A DNA stretch of 64,000 nt from Podospora pseudocomata (GCF_035222375.1 NC_085888.1:2480001-2544000), one strand, 5' to 3'; positions 33,303 through 44,854 are shown, counted from the stretch's first letter. The notes: generated from the sequence alone by a model not told the origin. Numbers and translations are program-made.

Positions 33303-36300
33303 TCAGCATCCACCACCCGCCGTATCCTCAGTGCACTCTTCTTCCATGCTTGCGTACCCGGGGTCAGCCTCCATACCCACCACGCTCTTTGTAATAGCCA
33401 AGCACCTATCAATCATCTTTTGTCTCATCGGCCCATCAAAGCCCACCTCGTTGCCCGCCTCGCTGCCAATCCATATTCTCAAACTGCCAGCAAGCCTCTC
33501 AAGAGAACGCGAGCAAGTCTCCCGGCCGACGGCGTGTCTGTGGAGGCGCTCCATCAGGTGGTAAGCAGCGGTGTAACCCAACAGAGACATGCCCTCAATG
33601 TCGGCACCAGCGGGAAGGATGGAGTCGATGACGGTAAAAGCGGCTGGAGGAGGATCGGAGAACCTTTGCAGCTGAGCAATACCCATGGCGCAGCGAAGAG
33701 CCATCTGGGCGTCGGGGTCAGGAGTGATAGGGGTGACAGGAGAGTCGATAAGAGGCGGCACACCCCTGCTGTAGTTGGGGTGCTTGTCAGGGTTCAGAGA
33801 CGGGCCGAGGGCATTCATAGCAGTGACGATGGCAGCACCACGCTTCTGCTCACCGAGGACCGCACGAGCGACCAAGACGCGAACGTGAGCGTTGGAACCA
33901 ATGGGGGCAACCTTGGTCGCCAGGTTAAGCTTGTCTTCAGTCTCGAGAGCCAGTCTTCCGGACTCATCACGGGTCTTGGGCAGATTGTTGCACAGAACAT
34001 GGTGAAGCTGCAGGCTGGAGTACCAGGCCGCAACGGCATCCATGGGCGACCTAACGGCAGCATCCTCAACCACGGCGTCCATACCATCAATGATTTCATC
34101 AACGTTGTGTGTGGTGGGCTGGTTCCAGGCCAGGTTGTGGGCTCTCTGGATAATATCGTCATTGAGCACCTCATCACAGTCCTGTTCGAGAAGCACTGCC
34201 AGATGCTCAGGGAGCATTTCGTCAGCAGACTTGTTGTTCTCGCCGAGTGAGTTGAGAATGCGGTTGAGTTCCCGTGCGTCGTTCCAACGCGCCCTGGCAA
34301 GTTTGGCAGCCACCAAGTTGGTGATCCAAGAAGCCCCATTGAGTCTCCAAAGCAATACCCGGATGTGCAGCGCCTTCATCATGAGACGAAGCGGGGTATC
34401 CGGCAAAGTGCCCGAAGCGATCAAGGTGAGCGTGAGACGGCTCTTATTAATCTCGACGTCACCACCGGCGAGCTGGGCATCCAACGCAATTGACCATGCT
34501 TTGACCCGCGCAGCTTCTTGCTCTTCGCTGAGGCCAACAAGCATGAGATAACCACGAGGTCCGATCACATTCCTGAGGGCGTACTTGGACGACTTTAGGA
34601 CCAGCGCGGCGGCTTCCAGGACAAAGTTGTGCTGGGGTACCCAGACGGTCTGGATAGCGGTGAGCCAGGCTTGCCTCCTGACGTGAATAGGCGATGCAAG
34701 AGATGGCACCGCTTGAGGAGCCGAGGTAGCATGCTTGGGCTTCTCGGATGGCTTGAAGATATCAATATTGAATAAGGAAGCGCAGGTAGCCCAGAGGAAA
34801 GCCGCCAGCAATCCGAAAAATCTGAGCTGGGATAGAATCTGGCTTGCAGAGACGTAGTAGCCCCCAATGCTGAAGTGAGTCGATCGGATGAAGGATGCCA
34901 AGAGATGCACTGGAACGCCCATCAAGCCACGACCCTCGGTGGTCTCGGGGTTTTGTTCCTTTTCGACATAGGCTTCGACCAACATCAAGCCAGCCAGTGA
35001 TCCCACCATCAGCTTTCCAAGATATGGGTTCCATCTGCTGGATTGAGTCTGCTGTTGCTGCTGCTGAAGCTGTTGCTGGCGGATCATGGCAGGGTTTTGC
35101 TGGAACTGTTGACCTGGCACTGGATAAGGGCGTCCTGCATTCATCTGCTGTGAAGCCAAGATGCGTTTGATGTCGTCGGGGATCGGAATCATACCCGCTG
35201 GGTCCGGTCCTCTTGTGGTTGCTACTGGCGTATTCATGTAGGGCATAGCATCTTGAGGATACTGTACCGGTGTGGGTGGTTGTTGGAGAGGATTGGGTAA
35301 TTGACCAGTCATGGCGCCAGCCATGAACAACTTTTCGAAAGCAGCGATCCTCGCCTGCATACTACTGTTCTCGTCAATGAGGCGATTGTTCCGCTTTTCC
35401 AAGTGTCTGATATACTCGGTAGCCTTGGCAAGGACCTAGATTGATAGTCAGTATAAAGTCTAGATTTGTTCTGGACGACGACATAGGTCGGACATACAGT
35501 GGCCTTGTTGAGCTTATGGGCAGGAGTCAAGCCGTGTAGCTCCTCCCTATCTTCAGTGGTGTCTTCACCACGAGCACTTTTCGACATGATCCTCAGTGAT
35601 GGGACACTATCTCGCAGAGCTGCTATCTTGTCATTGAGATTGGTCCGGTACCGCTTTTCGATCATGTTGTGTGCCGTCTTCTTGACGGGGTGTTGTCCGT
35701 CGAGTTCATCATCATCGTCATCGTCGTCGACCTCGGCCGACGACTTCCTCTTTCTACTGTTGGACTTGGAGTTGCCTTGGACATCTGGGGACGAGCCAGC
35801 ACCCTTATCGGCGCTGACGCTCGAGTCGGGGCTCCCGGCACTATTGGGGGAGTGATACTGAAGGTGAGGCGGCATGGCGATGCTCTTGAGCCGCTCCTGC
35901 TGAGCAGGGGTCAGCGTATTCTGGATGTTGCGATTGTCAGGTCGAAATTGGTCGTTCGAGAAGGAGTGGGCCTGAGCCTGTGATAGCGAGATGTTGGCCG
36001 GATCGGCGGCGGCGGTAGTGTGATCAAAGGCCGGATCGATGCTGGAGGCAGCGGGAGACTGGAGATACAAGGGCTGATGCTGTGGCTGTTGCTGCTGATG
36101 CTGATGCAGCACTGGTTGGCCCAGGTTGACGTGGACCGGGAGATCCCAGGTATGGGGTACAGGAGGAACAGTAAACTGATCGTCACCAGCGTTGAGGTCG
36201 TAGGGGGGTGTATCCTGGAAGTTCCAGGAGGGCACTGGGTTGAAAAATTGCTGCTGTTCGGGTTGGGTGGTTTGGAGGTGGTGTGGGTGGGCGTGTGGGT

Positions 36301-36541
36301 GGGCGTGGGTGTTGGTAATGGAAGGCGAGACTGATACAGGAGTCCCACTGGGGCCGGACCCAGGCGTGGCAGCAAGCGTGTCACCTGGTTGGGAGGAGGC
36401 AACGGTTGCGGCGGTGGTGTTGTTGTTGGGATCCGGAGTGCCGAGGCCACTATTCACCAAATTGCCAGTAAGGCTGCCATCAAGGTCGAAGGTGTCCAGG
36501 TCGGCAAAGAGCACGGGCGAGTCGGCGTCGGGGTCGGCCAT
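33303..36541 (-). CDS. srbA: Membrane-bound SREBP transcription factor (Sre1/SrbA type)
   Basis: Exons 36541-35498 and 35435-33303 give 1058 aa. The N-terminal 250 residues are Gln/Pro/His-rich. The bHLH follows with the SREBP Tyr ([19 protein letters not shown], helix 2 [19 protein letters not shown]). Then come a polyQ run and two membrane segments ([19 protein letters not shown] and [17 protein letters not shown]) flanking a lumenal loop, and a C-terminal DUF2014-like domain of about 550 residues. In fungi the ER-anchored precursor is cut by the Dsc E3 ligase/rhomboid system at low oxygen or sterol, and the bHLH part moves to the nucleus to induce ergosterol and iron genes. All parts needed for that are visible. 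A smaller, soluble relative lies at 2.1-3.8 kb. Confidence 0.95.
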
Positions 36542-38172
36542 TGTTCCTTTTTGGCGAGGTTCAGAGCCCTGAACTCCCTGGGCTTGCGATCAGGTGTTGC
36601 ATGCGGGACCTCTCTCCCTCTCTCTCTCTGGCCGGCAGTGTGCGTGTGCCGCAGGTCAGTGACAGCGAGTCTGGGTCGAGGGCCGACTGGCGAGACTGGG
36701 CGGCCGGGGCAGATGCCGACAACCAATTGCGCGCGAAGGTGTCGCGCAGCGTAGAGTGAGTAATTCGGTATCTGGGGAGTGCTGACCGCGTTCCTGGCCT
36801 GCTGATGGCTGCGGAGGCTGTTCTCGATTGTCGATGGGAAGGGAATGTGGGTTTAAAAAACATACGATGCGATTGAGAGAATCGAATGATTCCCGCCCGG
36901 AACTCAGCGGCCCCCTTTCAGCACAGAAGCACGGGCCACGTTACTAACCACCCCACCTCGCTAGCCTCAGAAAGCTGAATTTGCCATCTTCAACCACTTC
37001 TTCGTCGGGCACAGTAGTTTGCAGATATCTGTACAGACCCGTCTAGAAGAAAAGTTTATTTCGACGAGCATGCAGAGGAAGGCGTCGTTTCTTCGGGCGG
37101 CCAAAGAAAGAGCCACAGTCGACTCAACCGACATCACGAACACGAGACAAAGAGGCAGCCCGATTGCCATCTCTCATCTGCCTCTCTCGCTATCTGAATC
37201 AGTGCGACCACCAGCTGTGGGACTGACGAGAGGCACACAGACTTAACCGTAACTCTTAGTAATTTATCCCACTCAGTCGACTTGGCCTGAGTGGATAGAA
37301 AAGAGTCGGAAATCCTGTTTTTCTTCCAAGTTTTGTTTGGATCAAGTGGAGAGGGCCTTATAGCAATAGCTCTCCATTTTCTTGGTTCCAAGCTTCCAAC
37401 CCAAGGTCTTCATCGGATGCAGATGCAGGCGGATGCGGGGTCTGGCGAATGGTGACCGTAGGCTCAGGACCATTGCCGAACACATCGGCCGAAGGTCGGG
37501 TTTGCCGCCAGAATTCTGTTGCGTCTGATCGATGGCACTTTGAGCCTTTTTGATATGGAATCCCTACCTCCTTCCAGCTTGCCTTTGAACGACGGGATTT
37601 CTGATGATGAGAAGGACCCCTGTTATCCACTGGAGAAGCACGTGAACGAGCGAGGGGCCTGCCAGCGAAGCATCTGAAGCAGCCCAGCACAACACTTTCA
37701 GTTTCACCGCATTCTGAAACATCACCACACAATGCCCGCAGGCATCACTCACCAAGGAGCCGATAGGTTTCATCATATCTGTCATACATATTTCCCAGAT
37801 ACTCGCATGAAGCTATTTGATGTTCCCAATACAAGAAATTGCCGTCCAACGTTTCTAGACGGGCCCAAGCCAACGAACTGAATTTATTCTCGCTCGCTCG
37901 TCATGGATATCAATACTGACCACTTCCTACACAAAAACCAACGGTAAAAGAAAGAGAAAATGAGTTTTCCAGGCTAACTAACCCGTCCTCCCATTATTAG
38001 CCAACCGCCCCATCCCCTCCATCAATGCAACAAAAAAAAAACAGCCAGGTACACATACCAATCAAAGCTAAAAAAAAATATATATAGAAAAAAAGACAAA
38101 ACACGGGATATCTACGAAGAAGATTGAACAACCCAACACATCACGCAACATCACACCGTTCACCTCAACTAT
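36542..38172. other. SREBP promoter and leader; 3' flank of the next gene
   Basis: About 1.6 kb upstream of the SREBP start. ORFs are short and unremarkable. Near 38030-38095 are several A-runs, probably 3' UTR of the downstream minus-strand gene. Confidence 0.6.
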
Positions 38173-39930
38173 TTACCAAACATCATCCGTATCCCGAACC
38201 ATCTCCAGCGTCGGTGTCTTCGGCTCCAACTTCCTCATCATCTTCCTCTCCTTCTTACTCAACAAACTCGGCGTAACCGGAATCACCGGGCTAAACGGCT
38301 GATAAGGCGTATAAGGCACCGGCGCCCCCGTCCATGGCGTCCTCTGCCCCGTCGGCAACCCATTATCCCTGTCCGGCCTCGTGAAAACAGTCTGTTTCGT
38401 CGTGCCAAACGACGCAGCAGAAGGACTAGTCACTGCTGGCTCGTAAGCTCTAAAAGGCAGGGCACCACCCGCGCGAACGGCAGAAGGCGGGTTGGGTCGG
38501 TTAAAGGATGTTTGTCCTGGACGGGGAGAGGCAGGGAGGGAGTCCATTGAGGGGAAGCGGTTGACGCCTGGTTTGGGGGAGGTGGGGAGGCCAACCAGGC
38601 CCGAGGTGGAGGAGGTGGCCGAGGGGGGTTCTTCGTTGGAGTTGTCGCGTTGATGATGACGGGGGGCGGCGACGGCGGCGTCGATGCGAGAATCGATTGA
38701 TTGGGTGGAGACGGGGGAGATGTCTGGGGTGGGGAGATGTTGGCTAGAAGAGCCGGCGTGGTTGTTGCGGCGGAAGGGGAGGTCGGAGGAGCTTCCTTGT
38801 GGCAATGGGGGAGGGGCTAGGGGAGCGTAGTGACGGGGTGGGATGGTGTTCAGTTCTTGCTCCTCTTGGCGAGGGAAGGTGCCTGACATTGGGGTCAAGA
38901 TGGGGGAGGAGATAACCATTCCTGAGCCTTGGACTTTGTTCTTCCTTGGGGACTTGAGAAAGTTGAGAAGTGATGAGCTTCGGGATTCCTTCTTGGTGTC
39001 CTGGGCGAGGTTGAGGTTGGAAGGTTTGTTCCTCTCTCTTTTGGTGCTTCCGGGGGTGGGCGGCATGGTGTTGACGGACTTGGTGGATGGCGAGGTGAGC
39101 ATTGGAGGAGGCTCATATGCCCTACCCTCCGCTTTGGCTCTTTCCTGCTCCATCACATGCCTGTACATCTCTTCTAGCTGATTTTGCGCCATGGCTCTGT
39201 CCCGACCGACGACTGTCTGATCAACCGAGAGGTCGATGCCGCAAGCAAGGATCGTCGAAGTCGGCGAGTGCGCTGTTGCGATGGAGAATTGTGACTTGGC
39301 TGGGCTGAGTGGGCCGCCGAGTCTGTCTCTTGCTGTCAAGGGCGAAGCCGAAGGAAGAGAATAGTTTCTTGTGTGCGCCGGGAGGTCTGTCTGGAGAGAG
39401 AGCTTCTGCCCTAGGTTGTGACCAAGGTACTGCTGTTGCTGCTCTGGCTGGAATTGTTCTTGCTGGAACTGCTGAGGATGTTGTTGCCCGGCCTGGTATT
39501 GTTCGGCCTGAAGTTGGTATTGCTCGAGTTGTTTCTTGTATTCCTCTTCGGACAGGAATTGTTGTGTGAAAGGGTTGAAAGCCAGTAGTCCCCTCTCCTC
39601 CTCGGGTAATTCACCGTTCCTGATATGTGTTCGTCTGGTCTTGAGGAGAGCCAGCAACAGGATAGCTACAATCACCAACGCAAAACCATACGCTCCCACA
39701 ATGGCACCTATATGGATTGGGAGGTAGGCCGGGTCCCGGACGGCGTTGGCGGATAGCGGAGGTCCGTCTTCGGGGGAAGGAGTTGGAGAGGAATAGTCGA
39801 GCCACAGGTCACCTCGACGAAGCAATTGTTGAATAGAAGGCAAGGCAGCGCAAAAAGAAGGCCAAGATGTCGTCGCAAAGAGAAGAGCGAAGGCAGCTTT
39901 GTTATATGAAGACACACCAGCTGACAGCAT
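38173..39930 (-). CDS. Large single-pass membrane protein of unknown function
   Basis: A single exon from ATG 39930 gives 585 aa. Upstream in-frame codons encode an 11-bp repeat and are not used. The N-terminus (MLSAGVSSYNKAAFALLFAT) is signal-like, and one strong membrane segment follows at about residues 75-97 (IGAIVGAYGFALVIVAILLL). The rest is a cytosolic region of nearly 490 residues: a Gln-rich stretch (QFQQEQFQPEQQQQYLG), then Ser/Pro-rich segments with many potential phosphorylation sites, and a basic end (SKKERKMMRKLEPKTPTLEM). No domain is recognisable. The layout resembles fungal cell-surface proteins with a short outside and a long disordered tail, but I infer no function. Confidence 0.8.
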   Translation of the reverse strand: MLSAGVSSYNKAAFALLFATTSWPSFCAALPSIQQLLRRGDLWLDYSSPTPSPEDGPPLSANAVRDPAYLPIHIGAIVGAYGFALVIVAILLLALLKTRRTHIRNGELPEEERGLLAFNPFTQQFLSEEEYKKQLEQYQLQAEQYQAGQQHPQQFQQEQFQPEQQQQYLGHNLGQKLSLQTDLPAHTRNYSLPSASPLTARDRLGGPLSPAKSQFSIATAHSPTSTILACGIDLSVDQTVVGRDRAMAQNQLEEMYRHVMEQERAKAEGRAYEPPPMLTSPSTKSVNTMPPTPGSTKRERNKPSNLNLAQDTKKESRSSSLLNFLKSPRKNKVQGSGMVISSPILTPMSGTFPRQEEQELNTIPPRHYAPLAPPPLPQGSSSDLPFRRNNHAGSSSQHLPTPDISPVSTQSIDSRIDAAVAAPRHHQRDNSNEEPPSATSSTSGLVGLPTSPKPGVNRFPSMDSLPASPRPGQTSFNRPNPPSAVRAGGALPFRAYEPAVTSPSAASFGTTKQTVFTRPDRDNGLPTGQRTPWTGAPVPYTPYQPFSPVIPVTPSLLSKKERKMMRKLEPKTPTLEMVRDTDDVW

Positions 39931-41108
39931 GATGATGGGGGTGGGAGAGGGTCGGGGGAGGGTCGGGGGAGGGTCGGGGGAGGTCCAATCCGAGGCCACG
40001 GGTGGCGATAGACAGTTGGTGGTGTCGTCCAAAGGGTCTGTCTTACTTACGGCTGCCTCGTAGTATCCGCCATGTCGAAACACTTTGTGATTGAGATGGA
40101 CAAAGAGGAGGTGCAAATGGCAGCAATCACGGTATATAGCAGCGCCTGTTGCGACGAGAGTCGACGGAACCGACATGGGGAGGCGGGGGGGCAGCCCATG
40201 CCGACTCTGGACCTGCATTGGATCCATCTCACGGTGAGGCCCTCGATTGGTTGCTGTATTCAACTCCCGTTGATGTCTTGCCCAACCACTTGCATGAGCG
40301 AGCCGACGCTCGCGCTAAGTCTGGCCTGCTGATTGGCTGTCAAGGGATCCACCCCGCATCTCCCATCACCCTCCCACTGCCATTGGGCTGTGATGAGAGA
40401 CCTCACAGGCCATGAGAGCGCTGGTGTGTGCTAGAATAGGAGGCTTTTTTTTGGTGATTCTCATGCGAGAGCGAGTTCACCTCAACTGGTGCTGCAGTAG
40501 CGTTTCCCAAAATGCAGGATGGGCCACCACTTGCAGCGTCAACTTTCACATTTCCCCCTTGATAGCAAAGTTGCGCCTGTGCTAGCTCGCTGTGATATCA
40601 ACCTCTGATATCGGTGATCAGCCTCTGATCACTGAAAAGCAGTGGATTCGGTCCGTTCTCTGAATAAACATCACATCCCGTCACGCACAGGGCATAAAGT
40701 GACAGAACAGGTGTCACTGAGTGTGCCGCCCGCCGGTGGGCACCTCTCGGCGCATGAACGGATCGACCACGCTTCCGACAGATTGATTGCTTGCCACGAG
40801 TATGTCCGTGTTAGCAGCTGCCAAATGCTTTCCGAGGACAGGTTTTACTCCTGCTCTGTTAACCCTAACCCTTTGGGCCATCACCCTTAGGTAAGCAAGA
40901 GATTGGTGGACTGCCTTCACGTGCTTCCGCGACTGCCCCACCTCGACACACGCTCTCTGTTTTGTATCAACGCGTCTTCTGTATCTCGAAGCCTAATAAT
41001 TGCACCAACTTTCTTTCCTCAAATGGCCAAACTGTAAAATCTCATCAATTGCACCAATTGGAGGACATTTCATCGCCTTCCTTGTCATTCAAAAATCCAC
41101 CGCAGCAC
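39931..41108. other. Divergent promoter region, membrane protein and Srs2
   Basis: An 11-bp G-rich repeat sits at the left end and a double telomere-like motif (taaccctaaccct) at about 40860-40872, roughly 240 bp before the Srs2 start. No gene seen. Confidence 0.6.
39950..39982. repeat. Three 11-bp G-rich tandem copies
   Basis: ggtcgggggag occurs three times in a row just upstream of the membrane-protein ATG (minus strand), so in its 5' leader. G-runs are on the + strand, i.e. C-rich in the transcript. Confidence 0.85.
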
Positions 41109-44075
41109 ATGCCTCCACCATTAGCAAACCACCCCATCCTCAACAGCCTCAATGATGCCCAACGCCGAGCCGTAAGTTCAGATGCCGCTACTGTCGCCAT
41201 CCTTGCTGGACCCGGCAGCGGCAAGACGCACACTCTGACCTCTCGAGTGGTATGGCTCATTGATCAAGTCGGATACCGACCCGAGGATGTCGTCGTCATG
41301 ACCTTTACCGTCAAGGCTGCACGGGAAATGAAGGAGCGTATCGGTAAGGCTCTCGGAGATGGTAGGGAGAAGAAGATTGTTCTGGGCAACTTCCACAGCA
41401 TAGCTCGACGCTATCTTGCTGCCTACGGCCGGAAAATTGGAATCAATCAGAAATTTGGCATTGCCGACGACGGCGACTCGCGCTCCATCATTGCTCGGAT
41501 ATGCAAGCGAAGAGAAGTCAATCTCGATCCTGTGGCCGTTCGCTCCTGGATCAGCAAAAAGAAGGCCAAGGGAGATGAAGTGGTGACAAAGCCACTTGGT
41601 CAGAAGGCCACAAAAACGTCAGGAGAGAAGGACCTCGACGAATGCTATGAGGAGTATCAGGCTCACCTGAAGAAGTCGAACCTGCTGGATTTCGACGACT
41701 TGCTTGTTCGTTGTGTTGAACTTCTCCGCGAGTTTCCGTCATGCGTCTCCAACATCCAGACCGTCCTCATCGATGAGTATCAGGACACTAACGGGGTTCA
41801 GTACGAGCTCATGAAGTTGTTCGCTCAACGACACAAGAGAATTACCATTGTGGGGGATCCGGATCAGAGCATTTACAGATGGCGTTCTGCCGAGATTCAG
41901 AATCTATGGCGAATGCTGAAGGATTTCCCCGGCACAGACGAGATCTCACTGGAGCAGAACTATCGATCGTTTGACGCCATCCTCAGATTGTCCCTGTTGG
42001 TGATACAGCAGGACAAGAAGCGATATCAGAAGGCTCTGAAGCCTGTCCATGGCCGAGGTCCTCGTCCGGTTTTGCGGAGGCTGAAAAGTGCTTCCGCCGA
42101 GGCAGATTGGATCGTCTCCGAGATCAGGAGAGTCATCATGATGTCTGGATCTATGCTGGCCTTCAATGATGTTGCCATCTTGCTCCGCTCAGCTTCACTA
42201 TCAAGACATGTTGAGACTGCTCTTGGCAAATCGGGAATCTCTTACAGGATGGTGGGCGGCAAGAAGTTTTACGAGCGTCTGGAGATCAAAGCCATCCTGG
42301 ATTATTTGCGCGTCATCTACCAGCCGGAAAACAACGATGCCTTGGCCAGAATCATCAACGTACCGAAACGAGGAGTCGGAGATGTGACCATAAAGAGTTT
42401 GCTAGAGGAAGCAGAGAGCTCGTCGTTGAGTGTCTGGGCGGTATTGACTAAGCACTGCCGAGGAGATCGTACCTCAAAGACAAGGATTCCGAAACCCATG
42501 GAGCAAAGAATAGCAGCCGGTCTCATTCGTCCTCTGGATAATATCCGTCGAAAAATGGAGGAGGCTGCTAAGCCTGGTGGTGTGGTCTTTGGGCTAGTGG
42601 AAATGATTGAGCAACTTCTGGCAGCCCTCAATTTTCAAAAGTATCTGAAGGATACGCACCCCAACGAGCACGAGGGGAGATGGGCCAATGTAGAAGAGTT
42701 CGTAACTCTTGCGGGCGACTTCGTGCGGGATCTAAAAGAGTCCAGTGATGAGGAGCTCCTTCCAGAACTCGAGGGGCTCGAGCAGGCAAAAGAGGACGAG
42801 GTTCTGCCACGTTTCTTGGCCAATGTTTCTTTGGCATCCGATGTCCAGACTGGGGACGACGGGGAAAACAAGCCGCTTGTCACCATATCCACCATCCACG
42901 CAGCCAAGGGCCTCGAGTGGCCCGTCGTGTTTGTCCCTGCCGTCTATAACGGCTCGATCCCGCATATGAGGTCCGACGACAACGATGAGGAGCGAAGACT
43001 CTTGTATGTCGCCATGACAAGAGCCCAAAGTCTACTCTATCTGAGTTGCTCCCTGTTTAGCACCAACGGCAATGGGGAGCGCAACCAGTTATCGTCTTTT
43101 GTGGAGCCTCTGCACAGAGTATTTGCATCCAAGGGGCCGTGTTTCGATCGACCGGTCATGCTAGAGATAGCCAAGGTGCTTGGTCGCACATTACCACCAG
43201 AGGATGCTGTCTTCAAAGCCTTGCCGTCCATGTTCAACCCGGAAGACAACATATTTCCCGTGGACCCAGAAGAATCCCAAGAGGTCCCAGCTGCCGGTAC
43301 TGAGGCTCGTACTTCTGATGATGCGCCACGAGCAAAGCGGCCCAGGCTCTCCAATATGTCTGGCCAGAAGAACTCAGGCGAAGACGCGCAGTGGCACAGA
43401 GACTACACAACCACTATGGAGCGGGCTTCTTCTTTTACAGTCTCATCGTTACCTGGGTTCGTCAGCGCTGGCATGCACCAGGCCGCTATCACAGCGGCAA
43501 ACGCCGCGGCCGAGACTAGGCAAAAGGCTGAACAGGAGAAGAGACTTGCCAACCGACGTCCTCCAGACCAGAAGAGCATTCTGGGTTTCGTGAAGTCTAC
43601 AACTAAACCGAGTATCGACCCCAGTCCAGCGCCAACGTTTCATAATGGCCTTCCAACTCAAGCCAGCCTTGCTCCTCCGCAAGTGACGGCCAACCCAGGC
43701 CAGCAGGCGATTCCTCCCAGCCTGGCCACACACAAACCTGCCAAAGGGACGCTGCTTTCTCGTCCTGGCCGGCCTGCTCCAGCCCCTGATGAAAATCCCA
43801 AAGGAACGGCCTATCCCTGTTTCTCCAGCTCTCCTGTCAAGCCCGACGCCATCAAACCGGATTCAGATGAAGATGATGAGCCCTTACCAGAGCCCACCAG
43901 AGTGGCTGCTTGCCTTCACAGCACAACCTTCACGAGACCAACTCTACTGACGGCAGGGAGAGGATCAGGAGGTCTGACAAGACCGAGTCCGGTGGGTAAA
44001 GTGGGAAGAACGCCTATTGCACCGATAGACAGACTGCGCAAACCGTTCAAGCCATTGACGATTAAGCGGCCTTGA
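41109..44075 (+). CDS. srs2: Srs2-type UvrD-family DNA helicase
   Basis: A single exon gives 988 aa. The start is taken at MPPPLANHPILNSLNDAQRR, which begins the conserved helicase; the open frame runs 49 codons further up but from a non-conserved part. Superfamily 1A motifs in order: Q motif (LNDAQRRAV), Walker A (AGPGSGKTHTLTSR), Ia (TFTVKAAREM), Walker B (VLIDEYQDTN), III (VGDPDQSIYRWRSA), IV (LEQNYRS), V (VTISTIHAAKGLEWPVVF) and VI (RRLLYVAMTRAQ). In yeast Srs2 removes Rad51 from single-stranded DNA and limits recombination at forks. The C-terminus is disordered and ends DRLRKPFKPLTIKRP, a short basic block. The bacterial PcrA/UvrD type is excluded by the tail and insertions. Confidence 0.94.
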   Translation: MPPPLANHPILNSLNDAQRRAVSSDAATVAILAGPGSGKTHTLTSRVVWLIDQVGYRPEDVVVMTFTVKAAREMKERIGKALGDGREKKIVLGNFHSIARRYLAAYGRKIGINQKFGIADDGDSRSIIARICKRREVNLDPVAVRSWISKKKAKGDEVVTKPLGQKATKTSGEKDLDECYEEYQAHLKKSNLLDFDDLLVRCVELLREFPSCVSNIQTVLIDEYQDTNGVQYELMKLFAQRHKRITIVGDPDQSIYRWRSAEIQNLWRMLKDFPGTDEISLEQNYRSFDAILRLSLLVIQQDKKRYQKALKPVHGRGPRPVLRRLKSASAEADWIVSEIRRVIMMSGSMLAFNDVAILLRSASLSRHVETALGKSGISYRMVGGKKFYERLEIKAILDYLRVIYQPENNDALARIINVPKRGVGDVTIKSLLEEAESSSLSVWAVLTKHCRGDRTSKTRIPKPMEQRIAAGLIRPLDNIRRKMEEAAKPGGVVFGLVEMIEQLLAALNFQKYLKDTHPNEHEGRWANVEEFVTLAGDFVRDLKESSDEELLPELEGLEQAKEDEVLPRFLANVSLASDVQTGDDGENKPLVTISTIHAAKGLEWPVVFVPAVYNGSIPHMRSDDNDEERRLLYVAMTRAQSLLYLSCSLFSTNGNGERNQLSSFVEPLHRVFASKGPCFDRPVMLEIAKVLGRTLPPEDAVFKALPSMFNPEDNIFPVDPEESQEVPAAGTEARTSDDAPRAKRPRLSNMSGQKNSGEDAQWHRDYTTTMERASSFTVSSLPGFVSAGMHQAAITAANAAAETRQKAEQEKRLANRRPPDQKSILGFVKSTTKPSIDPSPAPTFHNGLPTQASLAPPQVTANPGQQAIPPSLATHKPAKGTLLSRPGRPAPAPDENPKGTAYPCFSSSPVKPDAIKPDSDEDDEPLPEPTRVAACLHSTTFTRPTLLTAGRGSGGLTRPSPVGKVGRTPIAPIDRLRKPFKPLTIKRP

Positions 44076-44311
44076 GGGCATGTACATAATGATGGATTAT
44101 GACTTATGATCTGAGCTCACAATTCGGCTTGAAGTTTCTGGACACTGTGCAAGTTGCCATGATTTGTTCGCTTCCATCAGGCAGGTGAAACATACATGCT
44201 CCCTTTATGCTCTGCCCTAAGAAGAGAATTTTCGCTCTTGAAAATAATTCATCTTTTTTCTGTGAACGGGGGCCATTTCGAAAGACAACTCTACCATCAA
44301 ACCCAACAAGA

Positions 44312-44846
44312 ATGACTCGCCGTTTCGTCTCCCACTCTCAACTCATTTCCTCCGCAACTCGGTTATTTCCAACCAGGCTTATGACCCAAATGTCTTCCCA
44401 GTCACCTCATGGATTTTCCACCGCTATTCACAAGTAGTCCCTCGCCGATACGGGCCTATTCTTCTTCGAAATGGACCCGGGGCGTGAGGTTGACCCTCGA
44501 TCCAAAGCTCACTACAATCGCGCTCATGCTGGGAATCCTGTTATGCGGTTTCGAAGTGGTTCATACCGTTCGTTTACAGAAGCAAATCGAGGAGGTGATT
44601 AGGCAGCTGAAACAACGAGAAGTGGCAGCAAAAAGCGGATGGAGGTTGAAGCCAACTTGGGGGAGAAAAATAGCAGAGCTACCCGCCATCGCACTCGCAT
44701 ACGACGCTGTTTCAAACACTGTGCCGACCAAAACCACCCCTGATACGCAGAAATTCCAAAGAGGGAATGGCAACCTGGCAAAACTTTTCATGGATGGTCA
44801 TTCCAGTCTTATGACCTACCGAGCAACTGAATACAGCAAACAGTAA
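44312..44846 (+). pseudogene. Array locus A: presequence-like small membrane protein, frame offset
   Basis: The ATG at 44312 starts MTRRFVSHSQLISSATRLFP, basic and hydroxylated with no acidic residue, as in a mitochondrial presequence. This frame stops at TAG 44435-44437. The frame one base downstream is open from about 44385 to 44846 and continues with SPSPIRAYSSSKWTRGVRL, a membrane segment (LTTIALMLGILLCGFEVV), and a charged helix (RLQKQIEEVIRQLKQREV). An independent start at ATG 44409 is possible. So either the gene has suffered an indel, an intron is missed, or only the second frame is used. RAYSS fits an MPP site. No homologue recognised. Confidence 0.45.
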
Positions 44847-44854
44847 AGCGCACC

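Noticed and set aside
33420-34250. 276-codon ORF antisense to the SREBP C-terminal domain
   Set aside because: Shadow frame; the sense strand is conserved SREBP.
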